NCBI RefSeq assembly: GCF_001976065.1
Contig: NZ_MNAH01000006.1
Span: 248,001 to 312,000 of the forward strand
Direction of reading: 5' to 3'
Origin: Pseudomonas putida
GTDB lineage: Bacteria; Pseudomonadota; Gammaproteobacteria; Pseudomonadales; Pseudomonadaceae
Length of the DNA: 64,000 nucleotides
The notes beneath the pieces were generated by a model. The model did not search any database. It was given only the letters and a program-made list of their open reading frames with translations, and had not been told where the DNA came from. A program made the translations under genes and the position numbers. Position 1 is the stretch's first letter. Each line of letters opens with the position of its first letter. This document shows positions 8,726-15,924 of the stretch, piece after piece.

Positions 8726-11419
8726 ATGAAAAGCCAACCCGATGCCGCCAGCCGTATGGTGGCCGAGGTAGTGACGCAGTTGCCTGTGCCCTCGCGGCTC
8801 GGCATGCTGCGTTTCGAACGGCTGAACGAACCAAGCTGGGCGCTGCTGTTTCTCGACCCCAACTGCGAACGCCAGTTTGGCCTGCCGGCCGTGGAACTGT
8901 GCGCCCTGGTCGGCTCGCCCTACGCCAGCCTGATGGAGCCGCAAGCTCGCTATCAGCTGCATGATGCGATTCAGGCGCAGTTGAGCGAGAGCACTCACTA
9001 CCTGATCCGCTACACCTTGCACACCGCCTCTGGCTCGCTGAACCTGCTGGAAATGGGCGAAGCCTACAAACAACACAATCGCCACCTGCTGCGCGGATAC
9101 CTGCTGGTCATCGACGGCCTGTTCGAAGATGACCCGTTGCTGCCGGCGCTGGACCTCGAAACCCAGAACTCGCGCCTGCAAATCGCCCTGGAGCTCAATC
9201 AGCGCGCCCAGCAGGAACAACTGCAGCATCTGGACCGGGTGCGCGCCCAACAGGACCTGATCCTGCTGCTGACCCGCCAGCGCTACAGCAGCAACAACTC
9301 CCTGCAGGAAGCCGCCGAACTGATCACCCGCAGTGCCTGCGAGATTTACCAGATCGACTGCGCCAGCCTATGGCATCTGGAAGGCTCGATGCTTGCGCCC
9401 ATCTCGGCCTACCATCGCTCGACCCAGGAATACCTGTTGCCGGCGCCAATCGACGTCAGCATTTTTCCCGATTACCTCGACGCTTTGCATACCGGCCGCG
9501 CCATCGACGCCCACAATGCCATGCGCGACCCGCGTACCCGGGATATGGCCGAAAGCCTGCGTCCGCGGGATGTCAACGCGATGCTCGATGCCAGCATCCG
9601 CGTCGACGGCCAGGTGGTTGGCGTGCTGTGCCTGGAACAAACCGGTGCGACCCGCGCCTGGCAGTCGGACGAAATCGCTTTCGCCGGCGAACTGGCGGAT
9701 CAGTTCGCCCAGGTCATCAGCAATCACAACCGTCGCACCGCCACCAGCGCCCTGCATCTGTTCCAGCGGGCGGTCGAGCAAAGCGCCAATGCCTTTTTGC
9801 TGGTCAATTGCGACGGCATCGTGGAGTACGTCAACCCGAGCTTCACGGCGATTACCCAGTACACCACCGAAGAAGTGCACGGCCAGCGCCTGGCGGAACT
9901 GCCGGCCCTGGAAAACCTCAGTGAACTGCTGTTCGACGCGCCCTCCGCGCTGGCCAAAAGCAACAGTTGGCAAGGCGAATTCAAGAGCCGCCGGAAAAAC
10001 CTCGAACCCTACTGGGGCCAATTGTCGATATCCAAGGTCTATGGCGACAACCGCGAGTTGACCCATTACATCGGCATCTACGAAGACATCACCCAGACCA
10101 AGCTTGCCCAGCAGCGCATCGAGCGCTTGGCTTACACCGACAACTTGACCAATCTCGGCAACCGCCCGGCCTTCATCCGCAACCTCGACGAACGCTTCGC
10201 CCGCGACAGCGACGCACCGATCAGCCTGTTGCTGGTGGACATCGACAACTTCAAGCGGATCAACGACAGCCTCGGCCATCAGACCGGCGACAAACTGCTG
10301 ATCAGCCTGGCCCGGCGCCTGCGTAACAGCCTCAACCCGGGGGGCAGCCTGGCGCGATTCGCCAGTAACGAATTCGCGGTCTTGCTCGACAACACGGGCC
10401 TTGAACTCGGGCAGCAGGTCGCCAACCAACTGCTCACGACCCTCGACAAACCGATGTTCGTCGACAACCAGTTGATCAGCGTGACCGGCTCGGTCGGCCT
10501 GGCCTGTGCGCCCTTGCATGGCCGTGACCCGCAAACCCTGATGCGCAACGCCGGGCTGGCCCTGCACAAGGCCAAGGCCAACGGCAAACATCAGGTGCAG
10601 GTCTTCACCGAAGCCCTGAACGCCGAGGCCAGTTACAAACTGTTCGTCGAGAACAACCTGCGTCGCGCCCTGACCCAGAACGAACTGGACGTGTTCTACC
10701 AACCCAAGCTCTGCCTGCGCAGCGGACGCCTGCTGGGGATGGAAGCGCTGCTGCGCTGGAATCACCCGGAAAAAGGCATGATCCGCCCGGACCAGTTCAT
10801 CAGCGTCGCGGAAGAAACCGGTCTGATCATTCCGATTGGCAAATGGATCGCCCGCCAGGCCTGCCGCATGAGCAAGGCGCTGACCGCCGCCGGCCTGGGC
10901 AACCTGCAAGTGGCCATCAACCTGTCACCCAAACAGTTCTCCGACCCGGACCTGGTGGCGTCCATTGCCAACATCCTCAAGGAAGAAGCGCTGCCGTCGC
11001 GCCTGCTGGAGCTGGAACTGACCGAAGGCCTGCTGCTGGAAGCCACCGAAGACACTCACCTGCAACTCGACCAGCTCAAGCGCCTGGGCCTGACCCTGGC
11101 GATGGACGACTTCGGCACCGGTTACTCATCGCTCAGCTACTTGAAAAAATTCCCCATCGACATCATCAAGATCGATCGCAGCTTCATTCATGAAATCCCG
11201 GATAACCAGGACGACATGGAAATCACCTCCGCAGTGATCGCCATGGCCCACAACCTGAAACTCAAGGTCGTGGCTGAAGGCATCGAGACAGCCGAACAGC
11301 TAGCCTTCCTGCGTCGCCACCGTTGCGACGTTGGCCAGGGCTACCTGTTCGACAAACCGATCCCGGGCCTCGACCTGATCGACAGGCTCAAACGCTATCC
11401 GCGCGGCCCGATCGCCTGA
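8726..11419 (+). CDS. dipA: GAF/PAS cyclic-di-GMP phosphodiesterase with degenerate GGDEF (DipA-like)
   Basis: Predicted to hydrolyse c-di-GMP and so favour motility and biofilm dispersal. With the ATG at 8726 the protein has 897 residues: a PAS-like N-terminus, a GAF domain (about 180-335), a PAS domain, GGDEF (about 465-625) and EAL (about 645-890). The cyclase signature is ASNEF at 546-550 instead of GGDEF, so synthesis is unlikely. The EAL motif is intact (E673-A674-L675) and DDFGTGYSS has D794/D795, so phosphodiesterase activity is expected. Gene order (aceF-dipA-msrA) and the ASNEF variant match P. aeruginosa DipA (PA5017). Start alternatives are ATG 8621 and TTG 8612; I prefer 8726 because the protein then begins like homologues I recall. 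Confidence 0.85.
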   Translation: MKSQPDAASRMVAEVVTQLPVPSRLGMLRFERLNEPSWALLFLDPNCERQFGLPAVELCALVGSPYASLMEPQARYQLHDAIQAQLSESTHYLIRYTLHTASGSLNLLEMGEAYKQHNRHLLRGYLLVIDGLFEDDPLLPALDLETQNSRLQIALELNQRAQQEQLQHLDRVRAQQDLILLLTRQRYSSNNSLQEAAELITRSACEIYQIDCASLWHLEGSMLAPISAYHRSTQEYLLPAPIDVSIFPDYLDALHTGRAIDAHNAMRDPRTRDMAESLRPRDVNAMLDASIRVDGQVVGVLCLEQTGATRAWQSDEIAFAGELADQFAQVISNHNRRTATSALHLFQRAVEQSANAFLLVNCDGIVEYVNPSFTAITQYTTEEVHGQRLAELPALENLSELLFDAPSALAKSNSWQGEFKSRRKNLEPYWGQLSISKVYGDNRELTHYIGIYEDITQTKLAQQRIERLAYTDNLTNLGNRPAFIRNLDERFARDSDAPISLLLVDIDNFKRINDSLGHQTGDKLLISLARRLRNSLNPGGSLARFASNEFAVLLDNTGLELGQQVANQLLTTLDKPMFVDNQLISVTGSVGLACAPLHGRDPQTLMRNAGLALHKAKANGKHQVQVFTEALNAEASYKLFVENNLRRALTQNELDVFYQPKLCLRSGRLLGMEALLRWNHPEKGMIRPDQFISVAEETGLIIPIGKWIARQACRMSKALTAAGLGNLQVAINLSPKQFSDPDLVASIANILKEEALPSRLLELELTEGLLLEATEDTHLQLDQLKRLGLTLAMDDFGTGYSSLSYLKKFPIDIIKIDRSFIHEIPDNQDDMEITSAVIAMAHNLKLKVVAEGIETAEQLAFLRRHRCDVGQGYLFDKPIPGLDLIDRLKRYPRGPIA

Positions 11420-11481
11420 CAGCGAGGCAACACTCGGGCACACTGCATCTCTAACTATTTCAATGACTGAGAGGACTGAAG

Positions 11482-12129
11482 ATGGTTCTGCGCTCGGAAA
11501 TTCTGGTGAACAAAAACGTGCTCCCTACTAAAGAACAAGCTCTGCCTGGCCGCGAAACTCCCATGACCGTGCCGGAAAAACACTTCGTCCACGACGCCCC
11601 ACTGCTGGGCCCGTTCTCGATGGACGTGGATTTCGCGATCTTCGGCCTTGGCTGCTTCTGGGGCGCGGAACGCAGGTTCTGGCAGCGTGAAGGCGTGGTC
11701 AGTACGGCCGTGGGTTACGCTGGCGGCTTCACCCCGAACCCGACTTACGAAGAAGTCTGCTCTGGCTTGACCGGTCATAGCGAAGTCGTGCTGGTGGTCT
11801 ACGAGCCGGCAAAGGTCAGCTACGAAGCGCTGCTGAAGATGTTCTGGGAACTGCACAACCCGACTCAGGGCATGCGCCAGGGCAATGACCTCGGCACCCA
11901 GTACCGCTCGGTGATCTACGCCACCAACCCGACCCAGCTGGAAGCCGCGAAAAAAAGCGCGCAGGTGTTCCAGGTCGAACTGACCAAGGCGGGTAAAGGC
12001 ATCATCACCACCGAAATCGACGAAGCACCGACGTTCTTCTTCGCCGAGGCGTATCACCAGCAGTACCTGGCGAAAAACCCGGAAGGCTATTGCGGGATTG
12101 GCGGTACTGGCGTGACCTGCCCGATCTAA
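11482..12129 (+). CDS. msrA: Peptide methionine sulfoxide reductase A
   Basis: MsrA reduces the S-form of methionine sulfoxide in proteins, using thioredoxin for recycling. The catalytic GCFWG motif has C58, and the C-terminal GYCGIGGTGVTCPI carries the recycling cysteines. At 215 residues with an N-terminal extension it is the long bacterial form. AGAGGACTGAAG before the ATG gives a good ribosome-binding site. It follows dipA by 62 bp, so co-transcription is possible, and it ends in a REP cluster shared with the convergent rlmJ. Confidence 0.96.
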   Translation: MVLRSEILVNKNVLPTKEQALPGRETPMTVPEKHFVHDAPLLGPFSMDVDFAIFGLGCFWGAERRFWQREGVVSTAVGYAGGFTPNPTYEEVCSGLTGHSEVVLVVYEPAKVSYEALLKMFWELHNPTQGMRQGNDLGTQYRSVIYATNPTQLEAAKKSAQVFQVELTKAGKGIITTEIDEAPTFFFAEAYHQQYLAKNPEGYCGIGGTGVTCPI

Positions 12130-12135
12130 CCGCTT

Positions 12136-12243
12136 GATCGTTCCCACGCTCCGCGTGGGAATGCAGCCAGGGACGCTCCGCGTCCCAAAAGCGTGACGCA
12201 GAGCGTCACATGAGGCATTCCCACGCGGAGCGTGGGAACGATC
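12136..12243. repeat. Compound REP cluster between convergent msrA and rlmJ
   Basis: Four short palindromes lie in a row: GTTCCCACGCTCCGCGTGGGAA, GGGACGCTCCGCGTCCC, a GTGACGC/GCGTCAC unit, and the complement of the first. Outer units are exact inverses, so the whole 108 bp can also fold as one long hairpin. It fills nearly the entire gap between the two convergent genes and probably ends both transcripts. Confidence 0.88.
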
Positions 12244-12249
12244 ATCGCC

Positions 12250-13086
12250 TTATTCGGCAATCAACCAATCCATCCGCCACCCGCCCTGGGTCTGCACAAG
12301 CTTCTCGGACAACCACGGCAGCAGCTCACGCAACTCTTCCTCCAGCCCCCACGGCGGATTGGCAATCGCCAGGCCAGAACCGTTCAGGCTGTTCGGCGTA
12401 TCCAGCGGATGCACCAGCAACTCCACGCGCAACAACTTCGGCGCACCGGTACCAGCCAAATCTTGATAGAAGCGACGCAACGCGCGCTGATCCTTCACCG
12501 GGTACCAGATCGCCGCCACAGTCTGGCGCATCCGCCCAACCGCCTCTTTCAAGGACGCCGCGCAGCGCTGCATCTCGTCGAGCTTTTCAAACGGCGGATC
12601 GATCAACATCACCGCCCGCTTCTCCGGCACCGGCAGCAACGCCCGCGGCACATGCCAGCCTTCGCCAAGATGCACCTTGACCCGCCGATCACCGGCCATG
12701 TTGTCCTTGAGCAACAAGCCATCTTCCGGATGCTTCTCGTTGAGCAACACACGGTCCTGCGGACGAGTCAGGCGCCGCGCCAACTCCGGCGACCCCGGGT
12801 AATAGCGCAATTGGCCATCCGGGTTCATCTCGTGCAGCACCTGCATGTAATCAGCGGTCAGGATCGGCAGATCCGGCTGATCCCACAAACGCGCGATGCC
12901 CTCCAGGTACTCACCGGTACGGCTGGCCTGATCGCCTTGAAGGTCGTACAGACCAATGCCGGCGTGCGTATCGAGATAGGCAAACGGCTGCTCCTTGCGC
13001 GACATCAGGGCGATGAGGCGGGTCAAGGTCAGGTGTTTGAACACATCGGCGTGATTGCCGGCATGGAAGGCGTGGCGATAATTCAT
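12250..13086 (-). CDS. rlmJ: 23S rRNA (adenine(2030)-N6)-methyltransferase
   Basis: RlmJ methylates A2030 of 23S rRNA using S-adenosylmethionine. The start at 13086 gives MNYRHAFHAGNHADVFKH, the conserved N-terminus of this family, and a 278-residue product; an upstream in-frame ATG at 13110 would add eight unrelated residues. The catalytic D/N-PP-F/Y motif reads LIDPPFEKLDEM. The gene is convergent with msrA, as in P. aeruginosa (PA5018/PA5019). No operon partner is visible; 13087-13228 upstream shows only promoter space. Confidence 0.93.
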   Translation of the reverse strand: MNYRHAFHAGNHADVFKHLTLTRLIALMSRKEQPFAYLDTHAGIGLYDLQGDQASRTGEYLEGIARLWDQPDLPILTADYMQVLHEMNPDGQLRYYPGSPELARRLTRPQDRVLLNEKHPEDGLLLKDNMAGDRRVKVHLGEGWHVPRALLPVPEKRAVMLIDPPFEKLDEMQRCAASLKEAVGRMRQTVAAIWYPVKDQRALRRFYQDLAGTGAPKLLRVELLVHPLDTPNSLNGSGLAIANPPWGLEEELRELLPWLSEKLVQTQGGWRMDWLIAE

Positions 13087-13228
13087 GGTTGCTCCTGCGA
13101 AGGCCGGCAAGTTTACCTTTTACTGGGCGGCAAGTCAGGGGCTCGCGGCTGAGTGGCCAACCCACCCCACTTCCCCCCTGTGGAGCTGCCGAAGGCGGCG
13201 ATCTTTTGATCTTGAACTTGTTGAATAC

Positions 13229-13558
13229 CTACGCTCCCGTCGAAGGCCGCGCCCGCAACCGCCGTCCAACAACATCCAGCACATCGCAGCCATCGCGCAA
13301 CGGAATGGCGCAGAGCAAGGCAAAGTCGCTGAGGATAAAAGACTCGCACTCGATGGAGCCGCGCATGGACAGGTTTTCAAGGACTTGGGTTACTGCGCGG
13401 ATTCTGTAGTTTGCGGCGTCGGTGAGGATATCGAGTGGCGCGTGGGTGTCGACGAACAGCGTGGGCATGTCGGTGCAGTTGCTGGTCAATGCCATGAAGC
13501 GGTTGTCGGGATGGGGGATCGGCTTTTCGTAGGGTGGATCGGGATGAATGGCTTTCAT
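13229..13558 (-). CDS. Small hypothetical protein behind a structured leader
   Basis: A 109-residue protein starting MKAIHPDPPYEKP, a start style I associate with abundant small Pseudomonas proteins of unknown function. The ATG at 13556-13558 is preceded by AGAGGAT at ideal spacing, which supports translation. No signal peptide or membrane segment is seen; the middle (about 32-65) looks helical and amphipathic. It may be a distant relative of the DUF6124-like protein at 50863-51126: both have a hydrophobic strand followed by a long helix and a similar C-terminal helix. Both genes carry the same kind of 54-nt spacer and three-way-junction leader. Function unknown. Confidence 0.7.
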   Translation of the reverse strand: MKAIHPDPPYEKPIPHPDNRFMALTSNCTDMPTLFVDTHAPLDILTDAANYRIRAVTQVLENLSMRGSIECESFILSDFALLCAIPLRDGCDVLDVVGRRLRARPSTGA

Positions 13559-13793
13559 ATTTTATCCTCTGGTAGAAGCGGGGCTACCATCGGCCTTCCT
13601 ACGGGCTTGGGTGGCAGCCATACGCGGGGTAGGAATATCGAGACCAGAGAACTCGACCACGCCGAAGCGTGCCCGCGCACAGCCGCCGCAACAGATCTTA
13701 CGGGTGCACGTTAGTGGCCGCAAATCAGTGTCGACGCCAAAGCGTTTCTTGGTCTTAACGGGTTCCTACACCCCACCACTGAATTGTCAGTGA
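13559..13793 (-). ncRNA. Structured leader RNA, copy A (three-way junction)
   Basis: Read on the minus strand, this 5' region can form: H1 CACTGA/TCAGTG (13787-13792 with 13777-13782); H3, nine pairs with one bulge (13718-13726 with 13694-13703); and a 16-bp stem pairing 13672-13687 with 13613-13628. Inside that stem sit CACGC-TTCG-GCGTG (13658-13671) and TCGAG/CTCGA (13652-13656 with 13638-13642), making a three-way junction. Four of the 16 pairs are G-U on the minus strand only and would be mismatches in a plus-strand RNA, which fixes the orientation. GAAACGCTTTGGCG (13748-13735) is a conserved unpaired word. The 54 nt to the ATG contains GGTAG/CTACC beside the SD. The second copy is at 51127-51347. 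Confidence 0.72.
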
Positions 13794-13910
13794 CTACCAA
13801 AGACTATCCATGAAACCCCAGCACCACCAGTTCATGGAAACCGCTACGTCTTGAAGGAAACGTCCTAGGACCTTGCCCGGAAATTTCGTAAGCCTGACGC
13901 CCCTAAAAAA

Positions 13911-13946
13911 AACGGCCCGTCTCCTGCAGGAGACGGGCCGTTTTTT
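13911..13946 (-). terminator. Intrinsic terminator downstream of putP
   Basis: AACGGCCCGTCTCCTG and its exact complement form a perfect 32-bp palindrome (13911-13942) flanked by A-run and T-run, so it can work in both directions. It lies 31 bp after the putP stop and also separates putP from the leader and promoter of the small gene at 13558. Confidence 0.92.
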
Positions 13947-13976
13947 GCGGCAGGTCAGAGCCTCAGCTCATCCCCA

Positions 13977-15461
13977 TCACTTGTTCAGACGGAAATCCGC
14001 CTCGGCCGCAGCAAAGCGCTGCAGCATGCCGGCAGTCGGCGTGCCCAGCTTGCTGACGATGTAGATCGCCAGGCTGGCGAAGATGAAGCCAGGGATGATT
14101 TCGTACAGGCCCAGCAGTTCGAAGTGCTTCCAGACGATCACGGTGATCGCGCCGACCAGGATACCGGCCAGTGCGCCGTTGCGGGTCATGTCTTTCCAGA
14201 TCACGGAGATCAGTACGACCGGGCCGAATGCAGCACCAAAGCCAGCCCAGGCGTAGCTCACCAGGCCCAGTACGCGGTTTTCCGGGTTAGACGCCAGAGC
14301 GATGGCCACCAGGGCAACCAGCAGCACCATGGCACGGCCAACCCAGACCAGTTCAACCTGGGAAGCGGTTTTACGCAGGAAGGTCTTGTAGAAGTCTTCG
14401 GTCAGGGCGCTCGAGCACACCAGCAATTGGCAGCTCAGGGTGCTCATGACCGCCGCGAGGATGGCCGACAGCAGGACACCGGCGATCCACGGATTGAACA
14501 GGATTTTCGCCAGCTCGATGAACACGCGCTCGTGGTTTTCGGTCACAGGACCGGCCACGTCAGGGTGTGCCGAGAAGTAAGCGATCCCGAAGAAGCCTAC
14601 CGCCACGGTACCGCCCAGGCACAGGATCATCCAGGTCATGGAGATGCGACGGGCGTTGGCGATCGACTTCACCGAATCGGCCGCCATGAAACGCGCCAGG
14701 ATGTGCGGCTGGCCGAAGTAGCCCAGGCCCCAGCCCATCAGCGAAATAATGCCGATGAACGTGGTGTTTTTCAGCATGTCGAAGTTGCTGGCGTCTTGCG
14801 CTTCGATGGCCAGGAACGTGGTGTCGACGCCACCGGTGGCCAAGAGCACGATGATCGGTGTCAGCAACAGGGCGAAGATCATCAGGGTCGCTTGTACGGT
14901 GTCAGTCCAGCTGACCGCCAGGAAACCGCCGACGAAGGTGTAGGCAATCGTCGCCGCAGCACCGGCCCACAGCGCAGTCTCGTAGGACATGCCGAAGGTG
15001 CTTTCGAACAGACGGGCGCCGGCCACGATGCCGGAAGCGCAATAGATGGTGAAGAACACCAGGATCACAACGGCGGAAATGATCCGCAGCAAGCCGCTTT
15101 TGTCTTCGAAACGGCTGGCAAAGTAGTCCGGCAGGGTCAGTGCATCACCGTTGTGCTCGGTTTGCACGCGCAGACGGCCGGCGACGAACAGCCAGTTCAG
15201 GTAAGCGCCGACGATCAGGCCGATGGCGATCCAGCTTTCGGATAGACCGGACATATAGATAGCGCCGGGCAAACCCATCAGCAACCAGCCGCTCATGTCG
15301 GAGGCACCGGCGGACAGTGCGGTCACCACGCTACCCAGGCTACGGCCGCCCAGGATGTAGTCGGAAAGGTTGTTGGTGGAGCGATAGGCCATCAAGCCGA
15401 TCAGCACCATTGCTGCGATGTAGATCACGAACGTGATCAGGGTTGGATTGCTTACGCTCAT
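13977..15461 (-). CDS. putP: Sodium/proline symporter
   Basis: PutP imports proline with Na+ across the inner membrane, feeding PutA. The 494-residue protein has the hydrophobic pattern of the SSF family (about 13 helices), starting MSVSNPTLITFVIYIAAMVL, with GGRSLGSVVTALSAGASDMSGW after helix 1 as in E. coli PutP. The ATG at 15461 is taken. It is divergent from putA across a 463-bp region with PutA-type operators, so both are expected to be repressed without proline. A strong terminator follows. Confidence 0.96.
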   Translation of the reverse strand: MSVSNPTLITFVIYIAAMVLIGLMAYRSTNNLSDYILGGRSLGSVVTALSAGASDMSGWLLMGLPGAIYMSGLSESWIAIGLIVGAYLNWLFVAGRLRVQTEHNGDALTLPDYFASRFEDKSGLLRIISAVVILVFFTIYCASGIVAGARLFESTFGMSYETALWAGAAATIAYTFVGGFLAVSWTDTVQATLMIFALLLTPIIVLLATGGVDTTFLAIEAQDASNFDMLKNTTFIGIISLMGWGLGYFGQPHILARFMAADSVKSIANARRISMTWMILCLGGTVAVGFFGIAYFSAHPDVAGPVTENHERVFIELAKILFNPWIAGVLLSAILAAVMSTLSCQLLVCSSALTEDFYKTFLRKTASQVELVWVGRAMVLLVALVAIALASNPENRVLGLVSYAWAGFGAAFGPVVLISVIWKDMTRNGALAGILVGAITVIVWKHFELLGLYEIIPGFIFASLAIYIVSKLGTPTAGMLQRFAAAEADFRLNK

Positions 15462-15613
15462 TTAAGTGACGCCCTGGCTTTGTTTTTATGTAGCGGCGGC
15501 TGGTGAACCGCTCGCAAACGCATACGTTTGACAGACGATCCGGATTCCCGCGCATTTATGACTGATGTTTCCCCAGGAAAGCCATCAGCCGGAGCACCTG
15601 AACCAAAGTTCGG

Positions 15614-15853
15614 GTTGCACCTAGGGCGCGAATGCTATTCAACAAAGCAAATAAGGTGCAACCAGTTTCTCCAGAATAAGTTGCACCCAGTCGGAAAAAA
15701 GTTTGAAACCCGGTTTTTTGCTCCTTTTCGGAGCAAGGGCGACGCTCAGCCAACTCAAAAAGCACCAAGCAGAAGCGGCACTTGCGTACCAGAAATTTTT
15801 TCCTGACGAGCTGCGTAACATTCCGACAAAAAAAGGGTTGCACCCGGTTGCAC
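15614..15853. promoter_or_regulatory. putP-putA intergenic region with five GTTGCA operator half-sites
   Basis: GTTGCA or its complement occurs at 15614-15619, 15657-15662 (inverted), 15680-15685, 15837-15842 and 15847-15852. GTTGCA is the core recognised by the ribbon-helix-helix domain of E. coli PutA, so these are likely autorepressor sites. The last two are 10 bp apart on the same helix face and close to putA; the first three cluster nearer putP. The 463-bp gap (15462-15924) otherwise looks AT-rich and non-coding. Confidence 0.75.
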
Positions 15854-15924
15854 CTCTCTCAGTGCGCGGCTAATCTTGCCGCCAGCTGATGCCACGCAGT
15901 CGTGGCAAACATGAGGATAAAAAC

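Noticed and set aside
13548..13793. Plus-strand frame opposite leader copy A
   Set aside because: The frame is incidental; the wobble pairs show that the structured RNA comes from the minus strand, and copy B does not keep this frame.
15720..15734. GCTCC-TTTTC-GGAGC hairpin near putP considered as a terminator
   Set aside because: The T-run precedes the stem on the plus strand and becomes an A-run after it on the minus strand, so it does not fit a terminator in either direction.
15528..15843. Short frames on both strands in the putP-putA gap
   Set aside because: They run through the GTTGCA operators and have no start signals or recognisable product.
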